A DNA stretch of 6,226 nt from Lysinibacillus sp. (GTDB taxonomy: Bacteria > Bacillota > Bacilli > Bacillales_A > Planococcaceae), in assembly GCA_012735355.1 (NCBI GenBank), contig JAAYHP010000350.1, positions 1 to 6,226 of the forward strand, read 5' to 3'. Every line of letters starts with the position of its first letter. Position 1 is the stretch's first letter. Of this stretch, positions 1-6,226 are shown in pieces. The translations under genes and the position numbers were made by a program. Below the pieces are notes generated by a model, which was not told where the DNA came from, did no database searches, and saw nothing but the letters and a program-made list of their open reading frames with translations.

Positions 1-55
1 AGGCTCGAGTCGGGCCCGTGGAAAGCGTCCCCGGAACGGAAATCAATTTTCAGTT
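1..55. repeat. Edge of a GC-rich dispersed intergenic repeat (partial)
   Basis: The first 40 or so bases are strikingly GC-rich (for example CTCGAG, GGGCCC, GTCCCCGG) beside an AT-rich window, and the composition drops abruptly after about base 40. The string around 17-45, with a GTGGAAAGCGTCC core followed by GGAACGGAAATCAA, resembles from memory the terminal part of a GC-rich, partly palindromic repeat scattered between genes in many Bacillus and Planococcaceae genomes. The rest of the element would lie left of the window, so its full length and folding cannot be seen. Short open readings exist on the plus strand (stops at 56-58 and 93-95), but they are too short to trust. Assignment to the repeat family rests on recollection, not on a search. 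Confidence 0.55.
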
Positions 56-62
56 TAATATC

Positions 63-104
63 AAAAACTCATCATTTTCTTTTAAGAGAAAATGATGAGT
101 TTTT
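63..104 (-). terminator. Perfect 18-bp hairpin, terminator of the four-gene lipoprotein/two-component operon
   Basis: Bases 63-80 and 87-104 are exact reverse complements of 18 bp around a 6-base loop. The outer ends of the arms are A5 and T5, so the structure gives a U-tract on either strand and could work in both directions. It starts 25 bases beyond the stop codon of the YtkA/FixH-like gene and is best read as the terminator of that operon. A plus-strand transcript coming from the left would also stop here. The stem itself is only moderately GC-rich. Confidence 0.85.
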
Positions 105-129
105 ACTTTTGTCCCAACCTCTTTTTACT

Positions 130-621
130 TTAATGGGCGTGACCATCATCCGAGTGCCATTTTTCATAGTCTTCTTCTGAAGTATCTGCTTCTGGAATGA
201 CTTGACTCATATCCGGTTCTCCAGCAATGATTTTTTGTTTTGGCATCACATGTAACCCTCTAGCTGTCGTATGGGCATACATGTAATATACGCCGTCATG
301 CTCAAAAGTAAATTCAGCTTTATAAATACCGTCACCTACATGCTCACCATCAATCATTTTAGCTTCATCCCGATATCCTGATTCCCAAACTTCAAACTCC
401 AATGCATCTACGTCTACAACATTTTCATTATTTTGTGTTACGTGTACTGCTAGTTCAATCGGTTCTCCAACAGCTACTTCCTCAGGAGTTAAAATTTCCA
501 CATTTACTAAAAGTTCTGAAACATCGATTGGTCCTTCATTTGTATCTATTTCCGGTTCATCTGAAGCACATCCAACTAGCAAAACCGAGATGATCAATAA
601 TGAAAGTAACCACTTTTTCAT
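130..621 (-). CDS. Small YtkA/FixH-like lipoprotein with His-rich C-terminus
   Basis: This gene encodes 163 aa. An N-terminal MKKW signal peptide ends in the lipobox LVGC (Cys18), so the mature protein should be lipid-anchored on the outer face of the membrane. After an acidic linker, residues about 38-133 form one beta-sandwich-like domain. Its pattern (an EPIELAVHVTQ strand, an HVGDGIYKAEFTFEHDGVYY segment, then a strand with His117, His124 and Met126) resembles the YtkA-like/FixH family. Relatives are linked to respiratory oxidase assembly or copper handling, but the individual function is poorly known. The tail is acidic and ends WHSDDGHAH, with His156, His161 and His163 as candidate metal ligands. 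The ATG has a clear GGAGG at 630-634, inside the end of the kinase gene, and follows the kinase stop by 3 nt. Lipoprotein status is firm, the family call is moderate, and metal binding is inferred. Confidence 0.8.
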   Translation of the reverse strand: MKKWLLSLLIISVLLVGCASDEPEIDTNEGPIDVSELLVNVEILTPEEVAVGEPIELAVHVTQNNENVVDVDALEFEVWESGYRDEAKMIDGEHVGDGIYKAEFTFEHDGVYYMYAHTTARGLHVMPKQKIIAGEPDMSQVIPEADTSEEDYEKWHSDDGHAH

Positions 622-624
622 TTA

Positions 625-2007
625 TTATTCCTCCAATATCGGTATTGTGATAGTAACTAAAGTACCTTCTCCTACTTTGCTTTCAATCGAAAGAGATCCA
701 TTATGCTGTTTTACTAACTTTTCTACGATGGATAATCCTAAACCCGCACCACCGTCAAATCGACTCCGCGCTTTATTTACTCTAAAGAATCGTTCTGTTA
801 CGTGTGGTAAATCTTCTGCCGGAATACCTATGCCATAGTCTTGAATTTCGATGATCGCATCACTTTTCGACAATTCACTACGAACTGTTATATTACAGTC
901 TTTGTTTGAATAACGAATAGCATTTTCAATCACATTAATAAAAATTTGTTTTAATTTTTCTTCATCCCCTTGGACGATGATATTTTCATCGAGGGACAGT
1001 TGGATCGAAATATTTTTTTCCCGCGCAATCGATTCCAACAATTTTACAGCTTCACGAATCGTTTCTGAAAGGACAATGGGAACGAGTTCAATATTTTGAC
1101 TTTCTTTCCTAACAAGCTGCAATAGCTCATTCGTTAAACGCTCCATGCGACTTGCTTCACGAAGGATTAAATTCATCGCTTCATCTCGCTCTTTTCCCTC
1201 AACGTAGCGATTTTGAATAGCCTCACTATACCCTTTTATATAACTGATTGGCGTACGCAATTCGTGGGAAACAGTAGCCAAAAAAGTTTTTTGATTTTCA
1301 TCTTCTCGTTGAATCGCTTCTGCCATATTATTAAAAGCTTCGGATAATTTGCCTATTTCATCTTTTGAAACGACTTTCACCCTTGTCCCATAATCTCCTT
1401 CAGAAATTTGTTCCACCGCAAATTGCAAATCATTTAACGGGCGCATAATTCGTTGCAAGCTTTTATAAACGAAAATTGCAAGTATTAAGGCAAACAGAAT
1501 GGCCCCGCCAATGAATGTAAGCACTTCTAGTTTAGCTAATTCAGTAATTTTTGCCAACGGATAATAAATATAAATAATACCTTCTAATCGTTCCTGATCC
1601 GTTAATGGCATAATGACAGAAACAACTTGTCGTTGAAACCGTTCCTCATAGCCAATCTTTGAAACTGCTTCACCTTTTAATAGAATTCGCCTTTCATCTG
1701 GGCCAATTAATGCATTATAGTCTATTTCAAAAGGCACACAAGCACTTAATTCTCTCGGATTCCGAACAGCAAACACATTAAAATTGGAATACGTATTAAT
1801 ATTCTCAACGGATTCTACATATTCATCGGTCACTTTGCCTCCTCTATACATCGACTGAAGTTTTTCACCGATTTCTATCATTGATTCCTTCGTATCTTCT
1901 ACATACAGTTGTTCATATAAAAAATCAGCAAAAACGTACATGAAGGCAATTGTTAACCCTAAGTAGGCTACGATTAGAATCCATATTTTCGTTGAGAGCT
2001 TTTTCAT
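625..2007 (-). CDS. Membrane sensor histidine kinase (HAMP, HisKA, HATPase)
   Basis: This is a 460-aa class I sensor kinase. A transmembrane segment lies at about 8-28 and a second at about 162-181. They bracket an extracytoplasmic sensor region of about 130 residues that holds a single cysteine (Cys90, in ACVPFE). A HAMP linker follows (about 181-235), then the dimerisation/phosphoacceptor domain with SHELRTP (His248). The ATPase domain carries the N box (ENAIRYS, Asn362), the G1 box DYGIGI (about 390-395), the F box ERFFRV (405-410) and the G2 box GAGLGLS (420-426). All catalytic boxes are intact and the length is normal. Its ATG overlaps the regulator's stop by 4 nt (ATGA) and has no strong ribosome binding site of its own, so translation is probably coupled. 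It should phosphorylate the adjacent regulator. The stimulus cannot be read from the sequence. General resemblance is to ResE/CssS/WalK-type kinases, but no orthology is claimed. Confidence 0.95.
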   Translation of the reverse strand: MKKLSTKIWILIVAYLGLTIAFMYVFADFLYEQLYVEDTKESMIEIGEKLQSMYRGGKVTDEYVESVENINTYSNFNVFAVRNPRELSACVPFEIDYNALIGPDERRILLKGEAVSKIGYEERFQRQVVSVIMPLTDQERLEGIIYIYYPLAKITELAKLEVLTFIGGAILFALILAIFVYKSLQRIMRPLNDLQFAVEQISEGDYGTRVKVVSKDEIGKLSEAFNNMAEAIQREDENQKTFLATVSHELRTPISYIKGYSEAIQNRYVEGKERDEAMNLILREASRMERLTNELLQLVRKESQNIELVPIVLSETIREAVKLLESIAREKNISIQLSLDENIIVQGDEEKLKQIFINVIENAIRYSNKDCNITVRSELSKSDAIIEIQDYGIGIPAEDLPHVTERFFRVNKARSRFDGGAGLGLSIVEKLVKQHNGSLSIESKVGEGTLVTITIPILEE

Positions 2008-2690
2008 ACTTTATCAAAGCGATATCCAATTCCCCAGACTGTTTGGATATACTCGCTTGCCTCCTTCGAAATTTTCCCTAATTTTAACCTTAATGTTTTG
2101 ATGTGGGTATCAACGGTTCTAGTGCCGCCAACGTAATCCATTTCCCAAATGTTTTCTAACAATTGTTCACGGGAATATACAGTGTTAGGATTTTTCATAA
2201 ATAATTGTAGCAATTCGAATTCTTTGTATGTTAATGTCACTTTTTCATTGTTGACATACACTTTTCTTGAAATTTCATCAAGTTTTATAATCCCTCGCTC
2301 AATCAACTGCTGCTGTTCAAGATGTATTCCTATTCTTCTTAACACCGCATTGATTCTAGCAACTAGCTCGCTAGCAGTAAAGGGCTTCACGATATAATCG
2401 TCTCCACCTAACGTTAATCCTTTAACTTTATCTTCATTGGCATCCCGTGCCGTTAGAAAAATAATCGGTATTGAGGAGATTTTTCTTATATTTTCACATA
2501 CAGTAAAGCCATCTTCATGAGGCATCATAATATCAAGAAGAACAATATCTGCATCGTTATTAGCAATAATTGGATACGCCTCTTCACCACTTTTTACCCC
2601 AATTGTTTTAAAATTGGATTTCGAAAGCATCATTTCAATTAAATTTCTCATGTCTTGTTCATCGTCTATAATTAATACCGTTGCCAACAT
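2004..2690 (-). CDS. OmpR/PhoB-family response regulator
   Basis: The 228-aa product has a receiver domain (about 3-117) joined to a C-terminal winged-helix DNA-binding domain (about 130-227). The receiver has the acidic pair Asp9/Asp10, the phosphoacceptor Asp53 in LLDIMMP, Thr80 and Lys102 in VKPF. The effector domain shows the usual LTYKEFELLQLF, YSREQLLENIW, RTVDTHIKTLRLKL and WGIGYRF blocks. It is full length, with no missing key residue. The ATG has a strong GGGAGG at 2695-2700, and the A of its start codon is shared with the upstream lipoprotein stop (TAATG). Cognate partner of the kinase just downstream. DNA targets are unknown; the two 11-bp-spaced TTCAC boxes upstream of the operon are a candidate site. 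Confidence 0.96.
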   Translation of the reverse strand: MLATVLIIDDEQDMRNLIEMMLSKSNFKTIGVKSGEEAYPIIANNDADIVLLDIMMPHEDGFTVCENIRKISSIPIIFLTARDANEDKVKGLTLGGDDYIVKPFTASELVARINAVLRRIGIHLEQQQLIERGIIKLDEISRKVYVNNEKVTLTYKEFELLQLFMKNPNTVYSREQLLENIWEMDYVGGTRTVDTHIKTLRLKLGKISKEASEYIQTVWGIGYRFDKV

Positions 2691-3643
2691 TAAACCTCCC
2701 TCACCAAAAGCTGAAACGGTCCATGATCAGTTTCAATCATGTTTAAAATTTCTCCTTCAAATATAAAATAGATTTTATGATCATCGAAGCCGGCTACAAC
2801 AACCTTTTCATTAAAATGTTCTACAGCAAAAGGATTCGCCCCTACTTCCACATTCCATAACACATCTCCATTTACGTTACAGGCAAACAATTCATTGGAA
2901 CCGTGATTTGTCACATACACTTCATCTCCGCATTTAGAAAAACCAACCGGCATAATAGAAACTTGAATCTCTTTTGTTAGCTTTCCAGATTCCAAGTCTA
3001 ACACTTTAACAGTTTGATTCGGGCGACTCCCAGTACCATGCCCTCCTACCCAAAGGGAATTTGTTTCCTCCACTATCAATAATCCACTTGACGATTTGTC
3101 TATAGGCCATTCTTCTAGTAAGGTCATCGTCTCCATATCAATAACAGATAGCACTGGTGCTTTGTAGTTCACGACATATAATTTTCCTTGATAGCCAGCC
3201 ATTGATAGAGGATAATTCACGAGGGATAGTTCTCCAAGCTTTTTTCCTTTATCATCGAAACTTGTCACCGTATTCTTTTCACTATTAGATAAAAAAAACC
3301 GATGAGCCTCCTTATCATAATAAGCATTCGTCGTTCCTATTCCAGTTTCAATGGATTTTATCTTTTTACCGGTAGAAAGTTCATATATATCAACTTCGTG
3401 GAGTTGGTGCCCGTACAATAATATGCGATCATATGGTATTAAAGTGGCTCCCGTATAGGCTTTATCGAATCTCCACGTAGCAATTTCTTCCCCCTTTGAA
3501 TCTAAATAGACAATGGAAGGTTCCAAAATATTGACTGAAGCTACGAAAGATTGATGTTGATTAATCGGTTGAAATGGTTCTTTACTGCATCCTTGCACAA
3601 CAAATATAAGACTAAAAAAAAGTACAGCTATCCATTTTTTCAA
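2690..3643 (-). CDS. YncE-like beta-propeller lipoprotein, first gene of the operon
   Basis: This gene encodes about 317 aa when started at the TTG at 3641-3643. That start is chosen because GGGGTGATC (3646-3654), close to the ideal Bacillus ribosome binding site, sits just before it and because the product then begins directly with a signal peptide (MKKW, hydrophobic stretch, lipobox VQGC with Cys19). An in-frame ATG at 3706 would add 21 aromatic-rich residues and has no ribosome binding site. The mature part is built of repeated four-strand blade units such as SVIDMETMTLLEEW, KVLDLESGKLTKEI and a closing blade with GFDDHKIYFIFEG. This is typical of YncE/cytochrome d1-like seven-bladed propellers, which serve as binding or scaffolding modules. 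No catalytic or haem-ligand motif stands out. It is probably anchored outside the membrane. Being first in an operon with a sensor kinase, it may be an accessory sensor protein; that is inference. Confidence 0.82.
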   Translation of the reverse strand: MKKWIAVLFFSLIFVVQGCSKEPFQPINQHQSFVASVNILEPSIVYLDSKGEEIATWRFDKAYTGATLIPYDRILLYGHQLHEVDIYELSTGKKIKSIETGIGTTNAYYDKEAHRFFLSNSEKNTVTSFDDKGKKLGELSLVNYPLSMAGYQGKLYVVNYKAPVLSVIDMETMTLLEEWPIDKSSSGLLIVEETNSLWVGGHGTGSRPNQTVKVLDLESGKLTKEIQVSIMPVGFSKCGDEVYVTNHGSNELFACNVNGDVLWNVEVGANPFAVEHFNEKVVVAGFDDHKIYFIFEGEILNMIETDHGPFQLLVREV

Positions 3644-3645
3644 AC

Positions 3646-3655
3646 GATCACCCCT
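3646..3655 (-). promoter_or_regulatory. Ribosome binding site that fixes the TTG start of the propeller lipoprotein
   Basis: The minus strand reads AGGGGTGATC, one mismatch from the 16S-complementary AGGAGGTGATC, ending 2 nt before the TTG at 3643. From the last G of the GGGG core to the TTG is 7 nt, a normal spacing. No comparable site precedes the more distal ATG at 3706. Confidence 0.75.
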
Positions 3656-3677
3656 ACTATAATAGTAATGGAAAATT

Positions 3678-3693
3678 GTGAAGTTTAAGTGAA
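3678..3693 (-). promoter_or_regulatory. Two TTCAC direct repeats, 11 bp apart, in the operon leader
   Basis: On the minus strand TTCAC occurs at 3693-3689 and again at 3682-3678, an exact 11-bp period. OmpR/PhoB-family regulators bind as head-to-tail dimers to direct repeats with about this spacing, and this operon encodes one. The boxes lie 35-50 bp upstream of the TTG start, in the only intergenic space available for the operon's promoter. I could not assign a convincing -35/-10 pair: the best -10-like string, TATTAT (3659-3664), would put the transcript start inside the ribosome binding site. In AT-rich DNA a 5-bp repeat can arise by chance. Confidence 0.4.
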
Positions 3694-3736
3694 AAAATTT
3701 TGACATTGTTTCGTTATTTTAACAGCCCGTGAAAAG

Positions 3737-3775
3737 AAAAAAGCATCCACCATTCATTTCGGAGGATGCTTTTTT
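3737..3775 (-). terminator. Intrinsic terminator downstream of hemY
   Basis: Bases 3737-3748 and 3764-3775 are a perfect 12-bp inverted repeat with a GCATCC/GGATGC core. Past one A-A mismatch, two more G-C pairs (3750-3751 with 3761-3762) can extend the stem. On the minus strand it ends in a T6 run followed by CTTTT, giving a strong U-tract, and it begins 16 bases after the hemY stop. The T6 on the plus strand means it could also act in that direction. It separates the haem genes from the lipoprotein/two-component operon. Confidence 0.9.
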
Positions 3776-3791
3776 CACTATTATTTACCAT

Positions 3792-5213
3792 TTATGAACT
3801 TGGTTGCCATTGGAACATCTCTTGCACTAGTTCTTGGGCTGCTCGTTTTCCTTGAGTTACGCAATCAGGAACGCTAATGCCTTCATAGGAACTACCAGCT
3901 AATTTTACTTGAGGAAACTCTTCACGGATAATGTTTCGCATTTTGTCTAAACGCTTCTCATGTCCAACAGTATATTGAGGCATCGATTGCTTCCATCGGG
4001 AAACTACTGTAAATAATGGCTTTTGCTTTATACCAATAGCTTTTTCTAAATCCCGATGTACGGTTTTTTCAATATCCGAATCGGATAATTCAACGATCGC
4101 TTCATCCCCTACTCGACCAATGTAAGTTCTGAACAAATCGTATTGTTCCGGCACAACATCGTCCCACATATGGTTACGCCATGTACACGTCGTGATAGAA
4201 ATATCACTATTTCTCGCAAAATAGAAATTAGTAGCATCTTGATATGATAATTTCGCCTCTTTTTCATATGCGATGGAGACGGTTGCAATCGTTGCATAGT
4301 TCATATTTGGGATATCATTCAATATACCGTAATGATGAAACATATTTTTCGCTTCATTTAAAGGTGTAGTGACGATGACCGCATTGCATTTTATTGGTGC
4401 TATATTATTAAAATAAATTCGTAATGTATCATCGTCTAATTTATCGATCGACTCTACTTTTACACCTCTTAAAATAGACTTTGCTGGCAATTGCTCTTCT
4501 AATTTTTCCACTAGCGTTTCCAAACCGTTTCTAAAAGTTTGGTGAGATTTAATACCATTTTTAAATAGAAACTGTTGCGATTTTTTCATACCAAAAATTA
4601 AACTGCGATGTTGTTTTTCAAGTTCATATATTTCTGGAAACATCGATTGTATGCTTAAATGATCGATATCTCCCGCAAAAGTTCCAGCCAAAAGAGGCTC
4701 CACTATGTTTTCAACTACTTCTTTTCCAAAGCGACGTCTAAAAAAGTCACCAATTGGTTCGTCCTCATCTTCCCTAGTTTTTGGTAAGAGTAAATCTCCG
4801 GCGGCTCGAAATTTTCCACTTAATGAAACAATTCCAGAAGTTAGTAATGAGGAGACTAAAGGTATTCTACCTAGCAATACCCCACTCGGAATGGGGTATA
4901 AATGGCTACCAACAGCCACATAGGTTTGCCCTTCTTTATTATCTATGACTTCATCTTGTATTCCTAAATGACTTGTCAATTCTTTGATGCTTTCTTCATG
5001 ATCAATAAAAGATTCCGGGCCCCGTTCGATAATAAAACCATCTTTTCTTAACGTTTGGATTTTACCACCTAATCGTAACGATGACTCAATTAACACAACA
5101 TCTAAAGGTAAATTGTTATCGGTTGCGCACTTTTGTAAATAGAACGCTGCTGTTAAACCTGTGATACCGCCGCCTATTACAGCAATTTTTTTTCTATTTA
5201 AAGTCACCCTCAT
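3792..5213 (-). CDS. hemY: Coproporphyrinogen III oxidase (HemY/CgoX)
   Basis: This FAD-dependent, oxygen-using enzyme converts coproporphyrinogen III to coproporphyrin III in the coproporphyrin-dependent haem pathway of Gram-positive bacteria. It was formerly annotated as protoporphyrinogen oxidase. At 473 aa it is close to the usual length of about 470. The N-terminal dinucleotide-binding motif GGGITGLTAAF (from residue 14), LGGKIQT (about 48-54) and IERGPESF (about 62-69) define the FAD-binding fold. FRRRFGKEVVENIVEPLLAG, the HRSLIFGMKK segment, RNSDISITTCTW, MPQYTVGH and the C-terminal GISVPDCVTQGKRAA are family signatures. The ATG at 5211-5213 is preferred. A TTG directly before it (5214-5216) is also in frame, and both depend on a weak GAAAGTGA site (5217-5224). 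It starts 13 nt after the hemH stop, so the two are one transcript. The product is membrane-associated or soluble, with no signal peptide. Confidence 0.96.
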   Translation of the reverse strand: MRVTLNRKKIAVIGGGITGLTAAFYLQKCATDNNLPLDVVLIESSLRLGGKIQTLRKDGFIIERGPESFIDHEESIKELTSHLGIQDEVIDNKEGQTYVAVGSHLYPIPSGVLLGRIPLVSSLLTSGIVSLSGKFRAAGDLLLPKTREDEDEPIGDFFRRRFGKEVVENIVEPLLAGTFAGDIDHLSIQSMFPEIYELEKQHRSLIFGMKKSQQFLFKNGIKSHQTFRNGLETLVEKLEEQLPAKSILRGVKVESIDKLDDDTLRIYFNNIAPIKCNAVIVTTPLNEAKNMFHHYGILNDIPNMNYATIATVSIAYEKEAKLSYQDATNFYFARNSDISITTCTWRNHMWDDVVPEQYDLFRTYIGRVGDEAIVELSDSDIEKTVHRDLEKAIGIKQKPLFTVVSRWKQSMPQYTVGHEKRLDKMRNIIREEFPQVKLAGSSYEGISVPDCVTQGKRAAQELVQEMFQWQPSS

Positions 5214-5226
5214 CAATCACTTTCTT

Positions 5227-6159
5227 TTATTTCTCTAGCTTCTTAAAAATGGCATCTATCATCGCATCAATAAACAATGGATGTACGCTTGGCATTGGTG
5301 GGCGTAAGTATTTGACACCTAGCTCGTCACACACAACTTTACATTCATAATCGTTATCGTAAAGAACTTCCAAATGTTCCGTCACAAATCCGACAGGAGC
5401 ATACAGAAATGCTTTGTATCCTTTTTGTTCATACAAATCTCGTGTTAAATCTTGAACATCTGGTCCAAGCCAAGGTTCTGGCGTTTGACCTGCTGACTGC
5501 CATCCAATTTCAACATTTTTAAGACCTGCTTTTTCTTTAATTAAACGAGCCGTTTCAATTAACTGTTCTTCATATGGATCGCCCATCAGCTTAATTTTTT
5601 CTGGTAATGAATGGTTAGATACAATAACACAAGCATTTTCCCGCTCATCTTCAGTCAGTTTATCAAGCTCAGCATTGATTGCTTGTGCCCAATAGTCAAT
5701 AAACTTCGGCTCATCATACCAAGCTTCCACAGAAGTAATATTTAGCGTTCCGCCCAATTTTTCAGCCGTTTCCTTTGCACGCCCATTATATGTTTTAATC
5801 GAAAATGTGGAGAAATGAGGTGCTAGAACGATGGAAACCGCTTCCGTAATTCCGTCTTTCACCATTTTCTCTACCGCATCTTCAATAAAAGGTTCGATAT
5901 GTTTTAATCCGATATATAACTTATATTCTACTTCATCTTGTACTTCGTTTAGACGTTTTACAAGGGCTTCCGCTTGTTTTTCAGTCATTTTAGCAAGAGG
6001 TGAAATACCACCAATCGCCTTATAGCGCGCTTTTAAATCTTCTAAATGTTCTTCTGAAGGTTTGCGACCGTGACGAATATGTGTGTAATATCTTTCAATA
6101 TCTTCTTCCTTATATGGCGTACCATAAGCCATTACTAATAATCCATGTACTGGTTTCAA
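5227..6159 (-). CDS. hemH: Coproporphyrin III ferrochelatase (HemH/CpfC)
   Basis: It inserts ferrous iron into coproporphyrin III to make coprohaem, the step after HemY/CgoX. Starting at the TTG (6157-6159), which lies 5 nt after GGGGTGG (6165-6171), the protein is 310 aa, the same length as the Bacillus subtilis enzyme. With that numbering the catalytic His falls at 183 (SNHSLPEK) and the Glu at 264 ([12 protein letters not shown], with Asp268 and Glu272), which are the classic B. subtilis positions. Tyr12 in MAYGTPY corresponds to the substrate-site tyrosine near the N-terminus. Also visible are [13 protein letters not shown]-type IGWQSAG and [13 protein letters not shown]. No C-terminal cysteine cluster for an iron-sulphur centre is present, as expected for this soluble class. 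An in-frame GTG at 6166-6168 lies inside the ribosome binding site and is a poorer start. Confidence 0.97.
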   Translation of the reverse strand: MKPVHGLLVMAYGTPYKEEDIERYYTHIRHGRKPSEEHLEDLKARYKAIGGISPLAKMTEKQAEALVKRLNEVQDEVEYKLYIGLKHIEPFIEDAVEKMVKDGITEAVSIVLAPHFSTFSIKTYNGRAKETAEKLGGTLNITSVEAWYDEPKFIDYWAQAINAELDKLTEDERENACVIVSNHSLPEKIKLMGDPYEEQLIETARLIKEKAGLKNVEIGWQSAGQTPEPWLGPDVQDLTRDLYEQKGYKAFLYAPVGFVTEHLEVLYDNDYECKVVCDELGVKYLRPPMPSVHPLFIDAMIDAIFKKLEK

Positions 6160-6164
6160 TGTTT

Positions 6165-6171
6165 CCACCCC
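6165..6171 (-). promoter_or_regulatory. Ribosome binding site that selects the hemH TTG start
   Basis: GGGGTGG on the minus strand is followed by AAACA and then TTG. The competing GTG (6166-6168) is part of this site itself and has only AT-rich sequence before it, so it is unlikely to start translation. Confidence 0.7.
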
Positions 6172-6198
6172 AAAAATATATAAATTAATTTTAAGAAA

Positions 6199-6226
6199 TT
6201 ATTCATTAGTAAGTTTAGCAATTCTC
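6199..6226 (-). CDS. hemE: 3' end of probable hemE (uroporphyrinogen decarboxylase), partial
   Basis: On the minus strand, entering from the right edge, one frame reads RIAKLTNE and then stops at TAA (6199-6201), leaving 39 nt to the hemH start. Eight codons prove nothing alone. However, hemE directly precedes hemH in the hemEHY operon of Bacillus and relatives, and the C-terminal region of HemE often has an R-[IL]-x-x-L-T-type helix. HemE turns uroporphyrinogen III into coproporphyrinogen III, the substrate of HemY. The other two minus frames are a stop after three codons and a frame running into hemH, so this is the best choice. The identity is inferred mainly from context. Confidence 0.4.

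Noticed and set aside
2..95. Plus-strand coding end at the left edge (one frame stops at 56-58 with a basic tail, another at 93-95 resembling a kinase C-terminus)
   Set aside because: Too short to support. The second reading runs into the terminator stem, and the GC-rich composition is better explained by a dispersed intergenic repeat.
402..593. Plus-strand open frame of 63 codons
   Set aside because: It is the antisense of the lipoprotein gene, with low-complexity Leu/His composition and no ribosome binding site.
3656..3664. TATTAT/TATAGT as the -10 box of the lipoprotein/two-component operon
   Set aside because: Transcription would start within the ribosome binding site, leaving almost no leader, and no good -35 pairs with it.
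3699..3704. TTGACA on the plus strand, a perfect -35 hexamer
   Set aside because: No -10 element at the right distance, and no plus-strand gene follows.
4109..4297. Minus-strand open frame of 62 codons
   Set aside because: Lies wholly inside hemY in another frame; hemY is strongly supported by family motifs on both sides.
6160..6198. AT-rich stretch (TTAATTTATATATTTTT) before hemH as a promoter
   Set aside because: No matching -35 at 16-18 bp. The hemE-hemH spacing fits an operon, so a separate promoter is not supported.

Overview
The window is AT-rich DNA from a low-GC Gram-positive bacterium of the Bacillales (Bacillaceae or Planococcaceae type). The evidence is strong GGAGG/GGGGTG ribosome binding sites, TTG start codons, lipoprotein signal peptides, intrinsic terminators, and the hemE-hemH-hemY order of the coproporphyrin-dependent haem pathway. 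I cannot name a genus from sequence alone. All supported genes lie on the minus strand, so transcription runs from high to low coordinates.

Right part (about 3737-6226): the last codons of a probable hemE, then hemH/cpfC (coproporphyrin ferrochelatase), then hemY/cgoX (coproporphyrinogen III oxidase), closed by an intrinsic terminator at 3737-3775. CgoX oxidises coproporphyrinogen III to coproporphyrin III and CpfC inserts iron to give coprohaem. The final decarboxylase (ChdC/HemQ) is not in the window.

Left part (about 63-3700): a second, separately transcribed block of four tightly packed genes. In order they are a beta-propeller lipoprotein, an OmpR-family response regulator, a HAMP-containing sensor histidine kinase, and a small YtkA/FixH-like lipoprotein with a His-rich tail. 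The junctions are TAATG (1 nt overlap), ATGA (4 nt overlap) and a 3 nt gap, so this is one operon with likely translational coupling. It ends in a perfect 18-bp hairpin terminator at 63-104. A two-component system bracketed by two surface lipoproteins is the least routine thing here. A role in envelope metal or respiratory oxidase homeostasis is an inference from the YtkA/FixH-like protein and the haem neighbours, not something the sequence proves. The 94-nt leader of this operon holds two TTCAC boxes exactly 11 bp apart, the spacing expected for an OmpR/PhoB-family regulator, so autoregulation is plausible.

Extreme left (1 to about 55): a short GC-rich stretch unlike the rest of the window. 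It looks like the end of a dispersed GC-rich repeat found between genes in Bacillales rather than coding sequence. No tRNA, rRNA, CRISPR array, insertion sequence or phage gene is visible, and no gene-free stretch exceeds about 130 bases.
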